Source: Peptoniphilus obesi ph1 (GTDB lineage Bacteria; Bacillota; Clostridia; Tissierellales; Peptoniphilaceae). Taken from it: DNA of 37,951 nucleotides. Where the stretch lies: assembly GCF_000311865.1 (NCBI RefSeq), contig NZ_HE978580.1:96427-134377 (forward strand). The letters run 5' to 3'. Shown piece after piece: positions 26,279 to 33,375 of this stretch (position 1 is the first letter of the stretch; the number at the start of each line of letters is the position of its first letter). A program made the position numbers and the translations under genes. Below the pieces are notes generated by a model that was not told the DNA's origin, made no database searches, and saw only the letters and a list, made by a program, of their open reading frames with translations.

Positions 26279-27280
26279 TTATTTGATAATATTTGCTGAT
26301 TTAAATAATTCTTCTATATTATCAATTCCTAGTGCTTTGGCAGTTTTTTCATTCACTGTTAGTTGTGTGTTTTTTGAAAATAAAACTGGAATGCTTGCTG
26401 GGTCTTTACCATTTTTAATTTGGTCTGCCATTTCTGCTGCACTTTTTCCTAAGTCTACGTAATCTATACCATCTGCCATCAAAATTCCATTTTCAACTGG
26501 TCCAACTTCTCCTGCAAATGATGGTATTTTGTTTTCATTTAATTTTTCTGAAATTACAGATGCTGATGATGATGCTAAGTTATCTTGTATAGCAACGTAT
26601 GAATCTATTTTTGTTACTAGTGAAGATATTGCTGATGATGCATCGTTTACTGTTGCAACTCCTGTTTTTACAAGTTCAATATTTTTTTCTTTACAAGCTG
26701 CTTCTAATTCTTTTATTTGTGCTTCAGAGTTTGCTTCTCCAGTTGAGTATAAAACTCCGAGTTTTTTCTTTTCTGGAAAAACTTCTAAAAATTTATCAAG
26801 CTGGTCTGCTATTGGGTAGTGGTCTGAAACTCCTGTTACATTTGCTCCTGGTGCTTCGTTGCTTTCAACTAATCCTGCTGAAAGTGGATCTGTTACTGCA
26901 TTAAATATAATAGGAACATCTTGAACTGCATTTTTTGCTCCTTGTGCGCAAGGTGTTGCTATTGCATAAATTATATCTACTCCATCTGCTTGGAATTTTT
27001 TTGCAGTTGATGGAATTAGTGATATATCACTGTTTACATTTACAGTTTCTTCTTCAACCTTGTAGCCAAGATTTTCAAGTTCTTCTATAAATCCTTCTCT
27101 TGTTCTATCTAGTGCTATATGTTGAGCAAATTGTATTATTCCAACCTTGATTGTTTTTTCACTGCTTGCTTCTTGACTGTTTGTTGCTTGGTTTGAATTT
27201 TCTTCTTTTGTAGCTGTGTTTGTGTTTGAACAAGCTACAAGTGTAATGGCTAACATAAATAAAAGTAAAATCTTTTTCAT
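26279..27280 (-). CDS. TrpX-like substrate-binding lipoprotein, Tyr T-box operon
   Basis: 333-residue binding lipoprotein of the ABC_sub_bind (PF04392/TrpX) family. Lipobox LVAC places the lipidated Cys at 17; a Ser/Thr/Asn/Glu linker follows, then two Rossmann lobes beginning KVGIIQFAQHIALDRTREGF. The motif IYAIATPCAQ and FNAVTDPLSAGLV are family-typical. It is the first gene of the operon with permease and ATPase. The leader T-box has a UAC (Tyr) specifier, so the ligand is probably tyrosine and not tryptophan; this is inference from regulation, since the fold alone does not fix the ligand. Confidence 0.92.
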   Translation of the reverse strand: MKKILLLFMLAITLVACSNTNTATKEENSNQATNSQEASSEKTIKVGIIQFAQHIALDRTREGFIEELENLGYKVEEETVNVNSDISLIPSTAKKFQADGVDIIYAIATPCAQGAKNAVQDVPIIFNAVTDPLSAGLVESNEAPGANVTGVSDHYPIADQLDKFLEVFPEKKKLGVLYSTGEANSEAQIKELEAACKEKNIELVKTGVATVNDASSAISSLVTKIDSYVAIQDNLASSSASVISEKLNENKIPSFAGEVGPVENGILMADGIDYVDLGKSAAEMADQIKNGKDPASIPVLFSKNTQLTVNEKTAKALGIDNIEELFKSANIIK

Positions 27281-27304
27281 TTTTTCCTCCTTAACTAAAA
27301 AAAG

Positions 27305-27548
27305 TCTCTCACTCCTTGCTTGGCAAGGGGCGAAAGACTTAACTCACACGGTACCACCCTAATTTTTACAATATAAATATAAATTGTAAGGCTTAAATAA
27401 TTAACGCTTAATAACGTATCTAGCTACTTTTTTCACCAGATAAGGAAAAAAAGTGTATTAAAAGTGATATCTTGTAGCATCTCAGCTCCTGCTACTCTCT
27501 GTGAAAGAATCTCACTTTATTTCTCTTTTTTGTATCCTTATTAAATTA
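27305..27548 (-). promoter_or_regulatory. T-box leader with tyrosine (UAC) specifier
   Basis: On the minus strand: stem I with lower helix AAAAAAG/CTTTTTT, right-hand specifier loop TAATACA presenting UAC followed by A, upper helix AAAGTGA/TCACTTT, AG bulge ACAGAGA and distal loop. The T-box AGGGTGGTACC lies near 27347-27357. The bulge reads UGGU, matching an A discriminator as in tRNA-Tyr. A terminator with AAGTC/GACTT ends and a U run (27301-27343) lies just before the SD of the lipoprotein gene. Class is certain; specifier reading is strong. Confidence 0.93.
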
Positions 27549-27554
27549 TTAAGA

Positions 27555-27583
27555 ATAATATTACTTTACCAATTTAAAGTCAA
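27555..27583 (-). promoter_or_regulatory. Promoter of the Tyr T-box operon
   Basis: The minus strand reads TTGACT (27578-27583), a 17-base spacer and TATTAT (27555-27560), placed about 50 bases after the stop of the upstream lipoprotein gene. Confidence 0.8.
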
Positions 27584-27633
27584 GTAGAAATGTTGATTTT
27601 CTTTTTATTTATTTTTTATTCTTCTATTTTTCT

Positions 27634-28626
27634 CTATTTTACAAGCTTTGCATCTTTTAAAACTTCTGAATTTAAATCTACTCCTAGAGCTTTTGCAGTT
27701 TTTTCGTTTACTAATTGTTGGTTTACTTCATTGTATTCAACTGGAAGATCTTTAACTTCTTGTCCATTTATTATTTTTATGGCAAGTCTTGCTGCTTGTT
27801 TTCCTTGTTCTTCATAGTTAACTCCCTTGCTCATCAAAAGACCTTTTTTTACTTGTCCTTCTTCTGCTGATAGTGAAGGGATATTTTCTTTTAACAAGTC
27901 TGCTGCAACTATTGGACCTGCATTTGCTACTAGATTATCTGTTAGGGCGAATAGTGCATCAATCTTTGTTGATAGAGATGCTATTGCTTGCGGAATATCA
28001 TTTACATTATTTACTCCAACTTTTTCTAATTTGATTCCTTTTTTATCTAGTACTTTTTCTAATTCTTCAACTTGTACTTGTGAATTTTGTTCTGAGGTTG
28101 AATATATTACTCCGAATGTTTTTGTATCTGGATAAAGTTTTAAGAAATCATCTACTTGTGTTTCTGGGTCTATATAATCTGAAACTCCAGTTACATTTGC
28201 ATCTGGTTTTTCAAGTGATTTTACTAGTCCTGCTCCAACTGGGTCTGTTACTGCTGAGAATACTATCGGTTTATCTTTGATAACATTTTTTACTGCTTGG
28301 GCAGATGGTGTTGCTATTGCATAAATTAAGTCTACATTTTCACTTTGTAATTGGTTGGCTAGGGTTGGAATTAAACTTATATCTCCATTTGCTGATAGAT
28401 CAACTAATTCATAATCTATTCCATTATCTCTTAATTCTTCTAAGAATCCTTCTCTTGCTGCATCTAGTGAAACATGGTCTATGAATTTTACTAGTCCAAT
28501 TTTTACTTTACCTTGTGATTCTTCTGTCTTTGTTGTTTCTTCACTCTTGTTTGATAAGTTTTCTGTGTTTTTTTGGCATCCTACTAATAGGCTTAAGATA
28601 AGCACTGCTAATAATATTTTTTTCAT
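27634..28626 (-). CDS. Second TrpX-like substrate-binding lipoprotein, Phe T-box gene
   Basis: 330-residue paralogue of the lipoprotein at 26279-27280, with lipobox LVGC (Cys17), the opening KIGLVKFIDHVSLDAAREGF, and IYAIATPSAQ and FSAVTDPVGAGLV motifs aligned with its neighbour. No permease or ATPase directly follows, and no terminator is seen before the Tyr T-box promoter, so transcripts could run on into the permease genes only by passing the Tyr T-box. Its own leader has a UUC (Phe) specifier, suggesting phenylalanine as ligand. SD GGAGG is 6 bases before ATG. Family is secure; ligand is inferred. Confidence 0.92.
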   Translation of the reverse strand: MKKILLAVLILSLLVGCQKNTENLSNKSEETTKTEESQGKVKIGLVKFIDHVSLDAAREGFLEELRDNGIDYELVDLSANGDISLIPTLANQLQSENVDLIYAIATPSAQAVKNVIKDKPIVFSAVTDPVGAGLVKSLEKPDANVTGVSDYIDPETQVDDFLKLYPDTKTFGVIYSTSEQNSQVQVEELEKVLDKKGIKLEKVGVNNVNDIPQAIASLSTKIDALFALTDNLVANAGPIVAADLLKENIPSLSAEEGQVKKGLLMSKGVNYEEQGKQAARLAIKIINGQEVKDLPVEYNEVNQQLVNEKTAKALGVDLNSEVLKDAKLVK

Positions 28627-28687
28627 TTCTTTCCTCCAATAAATTTTTTATATTTTTTTGTTAGAGGATGAGGTAGTTTTTAAAATA

Positions 28688-28935
28688 AAAAAAACCTCCG
28701 TCCGATTAGGACGAAGGATCGTGGTACCACCTAAATTTATAATCAAAGATTACCTCATCAGAGTCTAACAACTCTTAGTCTTTTTAACGGGGACTTCCGG
28801 AATAGCCTACTTTTATTCAGCCATTCTGCCGCAGAGTGAATATTACATATTTCACTTATTTGCCGGTTCTCAGCTACTCCGGTTCTCTGTAAAAAAGCTC
28901 CATATCTTTCTCTCTGCCTAAGCATTTTTGATATT
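28688..28935 (-). promoter_or_regulatory. T-box leader with phenylalanine (UUC) specifier
   Basis: On the minus strand: lower helix GCAGAG/CTCTGC, with TTC then A directly on its upper side in the right-hand loop. The AG bulge (ACAGAGA) and distal-loop features (CCGG-paired apical stem) follow. The T-box AGGTGGTACCACG has a UGGU bulge matching an A discriminator as in tRNA-Phe, and the terminator CCTTCGTCC-TAAT-CGGACGGAGG is followed by eight Us (28688-28719). The T-box is certain; the right specifier loop is longer than usual, so UUC is probable, not proven. Confidence 0.9.
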
Positions 28936-28941
28936 GATAGA

Positions 28942-28970
28942 ATTATAAGTCAAGAAAAATCTAATGTCAA
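28942..28970 (-). promoter_or_regulatory. Consensus promoter of the Phe T-box leader
   Basis: The minus strand reads TTGACA (28965-28970), a 17-base spacer and TATAAT (28942-28947), a perfect sigma-A match. It lies within 55 bases of the nadE stop with no terminator between. Confidence 0.9.
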
Positions 28971-28996
28971 GAAGATTTTTTAAATTTTTTTATAAT

Positions 28997-29710
28997 TTAT
29001 TTTTCTCTTTTATAAATTTTTGCAAAATGTCTTTTGTGTTCTGATCTTTTATGCATCTTTTCAATTTTTTCTGCTATTTTCTCGTCTACTTTTTCGCCTC
29101 TTATAAAAGCATTTAAATCATCATAGGAAAAGCCCATTTCTTTTTCGTCGCTTTGATCTTCAAAAAGTCCTGCACTCGGAGCCTTGTCTATGATTTTTTC
29201 TGGGATTTCAAGTTCTCTTGCAAGTTCGTAGACTTGGTCTTTTAAAAATTCAGCTAGTGGGATAAGGTCTGCTCCGCTATCGCCATATTTTGTAAAATAT
29301 CCTGTATAAAATTCTGAAGCATTTGAACAACCAAGAACTAAATATCCAAGATCTTGTCCATAGTAATATAAACTAAGCATCCTAAGTCTTGGTTTTATAT
29401 TTGATTTTGCCATCAAATTTTCTGATACAAATGTATCTTCTAAATATTGGTCAAAGGTTTTTGACATATCTATTTTTATTGTTTTTAAGTTTATTTTTTC
29501 TGCAATAAGTTTTGCATCTTCTTCGTCTTGTGGATTGCTATGGATTGGCATAATTAGTCCTAGGGAATTTTCTGGAAATGCTTTTTTTGCAAGTCCTGCA
29601 ACTACTGCTGAATCTATTCCCCCGCTTAAACCAAATACTAAACCTTTTGCTCCTGCTTTTTTTACTTCATCTTGTAACCATTTTACAAGTCTATTAATTT
29701 CTTTTTCCAT
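28997..29710 (-). CDS. nadE: NAD synthase, ammonia-dependent
   Basis: Amidates deamido-NAD to NAD using ATP and ammonia, in the cytosol. 237 residues, consisting only of the synthetase domain: PP-loop SGGIDS (29-34), then GCSNASEFYTGYFTKYGDSGAD and IPEKIIDKAPSAGL, both family hallmarks. There is no N-terminal glutaminase domain, so ammonia is used directly. GAGG lies 11 bases before the ATG. It is the last gene of hflX-yigZ-CoA-binding-nadE, 14 bases after the previous stop. No terminator follows before the Phe T-box promoter. Confidence 0.96.
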   Translation of the reverse strand: MEKEINRLVKWLQDEVKKAGAKGLVFGLSGGIDSAVVAGLAKKAFPENSLGLIMPIHSNPQDEEDAKLIAEKINLKTIKIDMSKTFDQYLEDTFVSENLMAKSNIKPRLRMLSLYYYGQDLGYLVLGCSNASEFYTGYFTKYGDSGADLIPLAEFLKDQVYELARELEIPEKIIDKAPSAGLFEDQSDEKEMGFSYDDLNAFIRGEKVDEKIAEKIEKMHKRSEHKRHFAKIYKREK

Positions 29711-29724
29711 AATAAAATTACCTC

Positions 29725-30102
29725 TTATCTTAGGCTGGCATATACACAGTCTGTAACTATGTTAAAGCCTAGTTCTTTTGCATATTCAATAGTTTCTTCT
29801 TGGTAAGAACCTGGTTGGAAAAATACATTTTTTATCCCAAGTTCTTTTGCTTCTTCTAAATATGTTTTGGCAAATTTAGGATTTACAATCATATTTATTA
29901 CATCTATTTTTTCTGGGACTTGACTTAGGTTTTTATATACTTTGATTCCTTCTAATTCATCAAGTTTTGGATTTACTCCATAGACTTTGTAATTTTTTTC
30001 TTCTAATAGTTTTGGAATCTTGTAGCCAAATCTTTCAGTCTTGTCCGTTATTCCTATTACTGCCCAAACTTCTTTTTTAAACATTTCATCTTTTAAAGTC
30101 AT
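29725..30102 (-). CDS. CoA-binding domain protein (YccU-like)
   Basis: 125 residues of a lone CoA-binding Rossmann fold. WAVIGITDKTERFGYKI near the N-terminus is the nucleotide-binding loop, YKVYGVNPKLDELEG follows, and VINMIVNPKFAKTYLEEA and NVFFQPGSYQEETI match the YccU family. Such proteins bind CoA; their role is unknown. The ATG at 30102 is preferred over a GTG three codons upstream because AGGTG lies 6-7 bases before it and overlaps that GTG. It follows yigZ by 9 bases and precedes nadE by 14. Confidence 0.88.
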   Translation of the reverse strand: MTLKDEMFKKEVWAVIGITDKTERFGYKIPKLLEEKNYKVYGVNPKLDELEGIKVYKNLSQVPEKIDVINMIVNPKFAKTYLEEAKELGIKNVFFQPGSYQEETIEYAKELGFNIVTDCVYASLR

Positions 30103-30111
30103 ATTTATCAC

Positions 30112-30747
30112 CTAATATAAAATTTTATTATCCTTGCAAGGAAGTTTTACTCTTTCTAATTTCTCTATTTCTATATTTCCTGATGTTAGATTATTTAAAT
30201 CTTTTATTAAAATATCTGAATCCAAAGACTTATAGACTTGGACGCTAACCTTATCTGTATAGGAAGTGTCTAGGATTTTGTAGCCCTCATTTCTTAAATA
30301 ATTTTCTATTGCTCCGTAACTTTCGTAGGCAAAGCTTGCAGAAATTTTGTCAAATTCTGTCATTTCTACAATTACTGAAGCATCTAGGGCAATTTTGCAT
30401 CCCTTGGTATAGGCTCTTATTAAGCCTCCTGCTCCAAGCATTATGCCACCAAAATATCTTGTTACTACAACGCATACATTTGTTAAATCTTCTTTTTTTA
30501 AAACTTCTAAAATTGGTATGCCAGCAGTGCCTGATGGTTCTCCATTGTCATGAAATCTTTGAATTAATTTATCTTCTCCGATTATATAAGCTGAACAATT
30601 ATGGGTTGCATCATTATATTTTTCTTTTATTTCATTTATTCTTTCTTGTGCTTCTTCTTCGCTTGTAACAAAAAAGGCGTGACCTATGAATCTTGATTTT
30701 CTTTCTGTAAATTCATCGGAAGAATTTTTATAAACGCTCCTATACAT
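30112..30747 (-). CDS. YigZ/IMPACT family protein
   Basis: 211 residues. The N-terminal UPF0029 (IMPACT) domain shows ERKSRFIGHAFFV, ATHNCSAYIIG, FHDNGEPSGTAGIPIL and VVTRYFGGIMLGAGGLIRAY, all diagnostic. A C-terminal DUF1949-like ferredoxin-fold region follows from about 135. Bacterial YigZ has no firmly established biochemical role. The ATG lies one base after the hflX stop with only AAGGA about 14 bases upstream, so translation is probably coupled to hflX. Confidence 0.93.
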   Translation of the reverse strand: MYRSVYKNSSDEFTERKSRFIGHAFFVTSEEEAQERINEIKEKYNDATHNCSAYIIGEDKLIQRFHDNGEPSGTAGIPILEVLKKEDLTNVCVVVTRYFGGIMLGAGGLIRAYTKGCKIALDASVIVEMTEFDKISASFAYESYGAIENYLRNEGYKILDTSYTDKVSVQVYKSLDSDILIKDLNNLTSGNIEIEKLERVKLPCKDNKILY

Positions 30748-30748
30748 A

Positions 30749-32041
30749 CTAAATCACATAATCCTTATACTTGCCGTATTCGGCATTATTTAAAACTACT
30801 TTTAGTCTTACTCCGTCTTCGCAGTATTCAAGTTCCTTATATTCGTGCTTATCTAAAATTCCAGACAAGATATCTATCTTGTCATAGCCTATTAAAAGCT
30901 CTGCTTCTACAAAGTTTTCAGATAGGGCATCTTGGATGGCATAGAGAAGTTTATCCATATCTTGGTCTTTTCTTGCAGACATAAATATTCTGTTTTCGCC
31001 AAAGTTTGGATTTATATAGATATCATCTCCATCTAATTTATCCATCTTGTTAAATACTGTTATAATTTTTTTATTTTCGATTTCTAATTCTTTTAATATA
31101 TCAATTGTTACCTTATATTGGTTGTCTAGGTCGGGACTTGATGCATCTAATACATGAAGAATTAAATCAGAATATTTTATTTCTTCTAGGGTCGATTTAA
31201 AGGCTTCTACTAATTTTGTAGGAAGTTTTGATACAAAGCCTACTGTATCTGAAATTATAAATTCCATTCCATTTGGCAGCATTGCCCTTCTAGAATTTGG
31301 ATCAAGGGTTGCAAAAAGCATATCTTTTACTAAAACTTCTTTTGAATCTGATAATTTTAACCTATTTAAAATGGTTGATTTACCAGCATTGGTATAACCG
31401 ACCAAGGACACGATAGAGATTTGATTTTGAGCTCTTCTTTCTCTTACTATATCCCTACTCTTATCAAGTTTTTTTAATTTATCTTTTATAGAATCAATTT
31501 CTCTTAAAAGTCTTCTTCTATCTGTTTCAATAATTTGTTCCCCTGGTCCACGAGTACCAATTCCACCACCAGTTCTAGACCATCCGTCAATTCCAAGCAG
31601 CCTAGGGAGCTCATATTGTAACTGAGCAAGTTCAACTTGCAATTTACCTTCGTAAGTATTTGCTCTTTGTGCAAAGATATCTAAGATAAGATTTGTCCTA
31701 TCTATGACTTTGACTTTCTTTTCAAAAAAATCTCTGCCCTTATTAAATTTCTTTTCTAAGTTTCTAACTTGGATACCAGATAATTCATCATTAAAGATAA
31801 CTAAATCTATGTCTAAATCTTTTAAGCTATCATTTATTTCATTTACCTTACCCGATCCAATCAAATATTTTGGAGAAAACTTATCTATATTTTGAGCGAC
31901 AACAGCAACTACTTCTGCTCCTGCAGCTTTTGTTAATTCTTCAAGTTCCTTTAGAGAAGTTGAAAGGTCAAAAGGTTTTGCTCCTATATCTGTTGCAACA
32001 ATTATTGCTTTTTCTTTGTTTTTATCATTAATTATTTCCAT
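30749..32041 (-). CDS. hflX: GTPase HflX
   Basis: 430-residue ribosome-associated GTPase linked in other bacteria to ribosome splitting or rescue under stress. The N-terminal HflX domain ends with the Gly-rich GGGIGTRGPGE (158-168). The G domain has P-loop GYTNAGKS (215-222), DTVGF as G3 and NKMD as G4. No Shine-Dalgarno precedes the ATG; instead a -10 TATAAT ends 7 bases upstream, so the message may be leaderless. First gene of a four-gene operon ending with nadE and divergent from the glycosyltransferase gene. Confidence 0.96.
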   Translation of the reverse strand: MEIINDKNKEKAIIVATDIGAKPFDLSTSLKELEELTKAAGAEVVAVVAQNIDKFSPKYLIGSGKVNEINDSLKDLDIDLVIFNDELSGIQVRNLEKKFNKGRDFFEKKVKVIDRTNLILDIFAQRANTYEGKLQVELAQLQYELPRLLGIDGWSRTGGGIGTRGPGEQIIETDRRRLLREIDSIKDKLKKLDKSRDIVRERRAQNQISIVSLVGYTNAGKSTILNRLKLSDSKEVLVKDMLFATLDPNSRRAMLPNGMEFIISDTVGFVSKLPTKLVEAFKSTLEEIKYSDLILHVLDASSPDLDNQYKVTIDILKELEIENKKIITVFNKMDKLDGDDIYINPNFGENRIFMSARKDQDMDKLLYAIQDALSENFVEAELLIGYDKIDILSGILDKHEYKELEYCEDGVRLKVVLNNAEYGKYKDYVI

Positions 32042-32047
32042 GTCTTA

Positions 32048-32075
32048 ATTATATATTATATTTAACACAAGTAAA
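32048..32075 (-). promoter_or_regulatory. Promoter abutting hflX (possible leaderless start)
   Basis: The minus strand reads TTTACT (32070-32075), a 16-base spacer and TATAAT (32048-32053). Transcription would start at or within a base or two of the hflX ATG at 32041. Confidence 0.6.
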
Positions 32076-32110
32076 ATGTTTGTATAATCTCTTCTCTTTT
32101 CCTAAATAGT

Positions 32111-32139
32111 TTGCCTTAAATAAAATATAGCTTTATAAT
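32111..32139 (+). promoter_or_regulatory. Promoter of the glycosyltransferase gene
   Basis: TTGCCT (32111-32116), a 17-base spacer and TATAAT (32134-32139), followed by TTGGAGG before the ATG at 32181. Confidence 0.75.
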
Positions 32140-32180
32140 AAGGTAAAGTTTAATTTTAAGCCTTTGGAGGTTAAAACTTT

Positions 32181-32978
32181 ATGAGAAGAGGAAAAAAATC
32201 TAGGGGGATAATAAGAAATTTATTTACCAGCTTACTCTTGCTAATAATTATATTTCTTGGCTACTCATATTATTGCATAGTCCCTGTTAAGGATATAAAT
32301 GTTAGTGAGATTAAAAATTACAATAGCGATAATTATTTAAGCATAGAAGAAATTCCTAAAGATTTGCAGAATGCTTTTATTGCCATAGAAGACCACAGGT
32401 TTTATTCTCACTTTGGAGTAGATCCTATAGCAATTGTTGGATCTAGCATAGATAATATTAAAGCAAAATCTATAGTTAGAGGCGGTTCTACTATCACTCA
32501 ACAATTAATAAAAAATACTTATCTTAGTCCTGATAAAAATTTAAAGAGGAAAATTCAAGAAGCCTTTCTTGCTATGCGACTTGAAAGAAGGCTGGATAAG
32601 GATGAAATTTTAGAGTTATATTTAAACACAATCTATCTTGCCCATGATTGTATTGGGGTTAAGGAAGCATCGCTTAGATATTTTAATAAAAATCCAAAAA
32701 ACTTAAATCTTCCAGAAGCTGCCCTGCTTGCATCTATAACAAAATCACCTGCATATTATGCTCCTATTAAATTAAAGGAATTTAAGGCTCATGATAAAAA
32801 TGCAATCAAAAGTGTTAGGATTGATGGTAAAAGATATAATGTTTACATAAATGAAAATGCTATTTCTAGACAAAAAGTAGTTCTTACTAGGATGCATGAA
32901 CTTGGGTATATGGATTATGATGATTATAGGGAAGCTATTGATTATCCAATTGAAAAAAGTATAAAGCCTGTTTTCTAA
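32181..32978 (+). CDS. Monofunctional peptidoglycan glycosyltransferase (GT51)
   Basis: 265 residues. Polymerises lipid II into glycan strands at the outer face of the membrane. A basic N-terminus (RRGKKSRG) and one membrane anchor (~13-32) precede the GT51 domain with IEDHRFYSHFG (catalytic Glu70), RGGSTITQQLIKN (100-112), KIQEAFLAMRLERRLDKDEILELYLN (second acidic site near 135-149) and LPEAALLAS. No transpeptidase domain follows; the protein ends naturally, so it is an MtgA/SgtB-like monofunctional enzyme and not a truncated PBP1. A small basic protein gene follows within 25 bases. Confidence 0.93.
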   Translation: MRRGKKSRGIIRNLFTSLLLLIIIFLGYSYYCIVPVKDINVSEIKNYNSDNYLSIEEIPKDLQNAFIAIEDHRFYSHFGVDPIAIVGSSIDNIKAKSIVRGGSTITQQLIKNTYLSPDKNLKRKIQEAFLAMRLERRLDKDEILELYLNTIYLAHDCIGVKEASLRYFNKNPKNLNLPEAALLASITKSPAYYAPIKLKEFKAHDKNAIKSVRIDGKRYNVYINENAISRQKVVLTRMHELGYMDYDDYREAIDYPIEKSIKPVF

Positions 32979-33001
32979 TTACAAAAACTGTAGGAGGTTT
33001 G

Positions 33002-33166
33002 ATGATGAAAAAATTTATAATAAGAGCAATATTAAATAAAGTTTATAAAAATATTACTAGTGGACGCAGTTCAAGAAAGATTAAAAAAACAAGACTTGCA
33101 AAGATAGCATTTTTACTTGCTAGGATTTCAACAAGAAATGTTAAGAAAAAAGTAAAATTTAATTAA
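33002..33166 (+). CDS. Small basic protein, 53-54 aa, unknown function
   Basis: Short frame with a strong ribosome site (AGGAGG at 32992-32997). Two adjacent ATGs (33002 and 33005) are possible; the second has the better spacing. The product starts MKKFIIRAILNKVY and is very rich in Lys and Arg (about one third), with a moderately hydrophobic stretch AKIAFLLARIS; an amphipathic or nucleic-acid-binding peptide is conceivable. It lies 23 bases after the glycosyltransferase stop and is followed directly by a terminator, so it is the last gene of that transcript. No family recognised. Confidence 0.65.
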   Translation: MMKKFIIRAILNKVYKNITSGRSSRKIKKTRLAKIAFLLARISTRNVKKKVKFN

Positions 33167-33181
33167 TTTTATAATTTTAAG

Positions 33182-33210
33182 CCTAATATCTCATGATATT
33201 GGGTTTTTTT
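33182..33210 (+). terminator. Rho-independent terminator after the glycosyltransferase/small protein genes
   Basis: CCTAATATC pairs with GATATTGGG (one G-T pair) around TCAT, then seven Ts. Confidence 0.88.
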
Positions 33211-33346
33211 ATGAAAATTTTTAAAAACATCTAATAATTTCTAGTAAATATATAAATATTAGACGCTTGAAAAATATAATGTTAAACATTGTGTTTAGAT
33301 TTATAAATAATAGATCTGCTAGATATCATTTAGCTAATAGAAACTA

Positions 33347-33355
33347 TGCTATAAT
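33347..33355 (+). promoter_or_regulatory. Extended -10 promoter of the pyrophosphatase
   Basis: TGCTATAAT forms an extended -10 (TATAAT at 33350-33355) with only a weak -35; AGATTTGGAGGT precedes the ATG at 33376. Confidence 0.6.
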
Positions 33356-33375
33356 GTTACAGATTTGGAGGTAAT

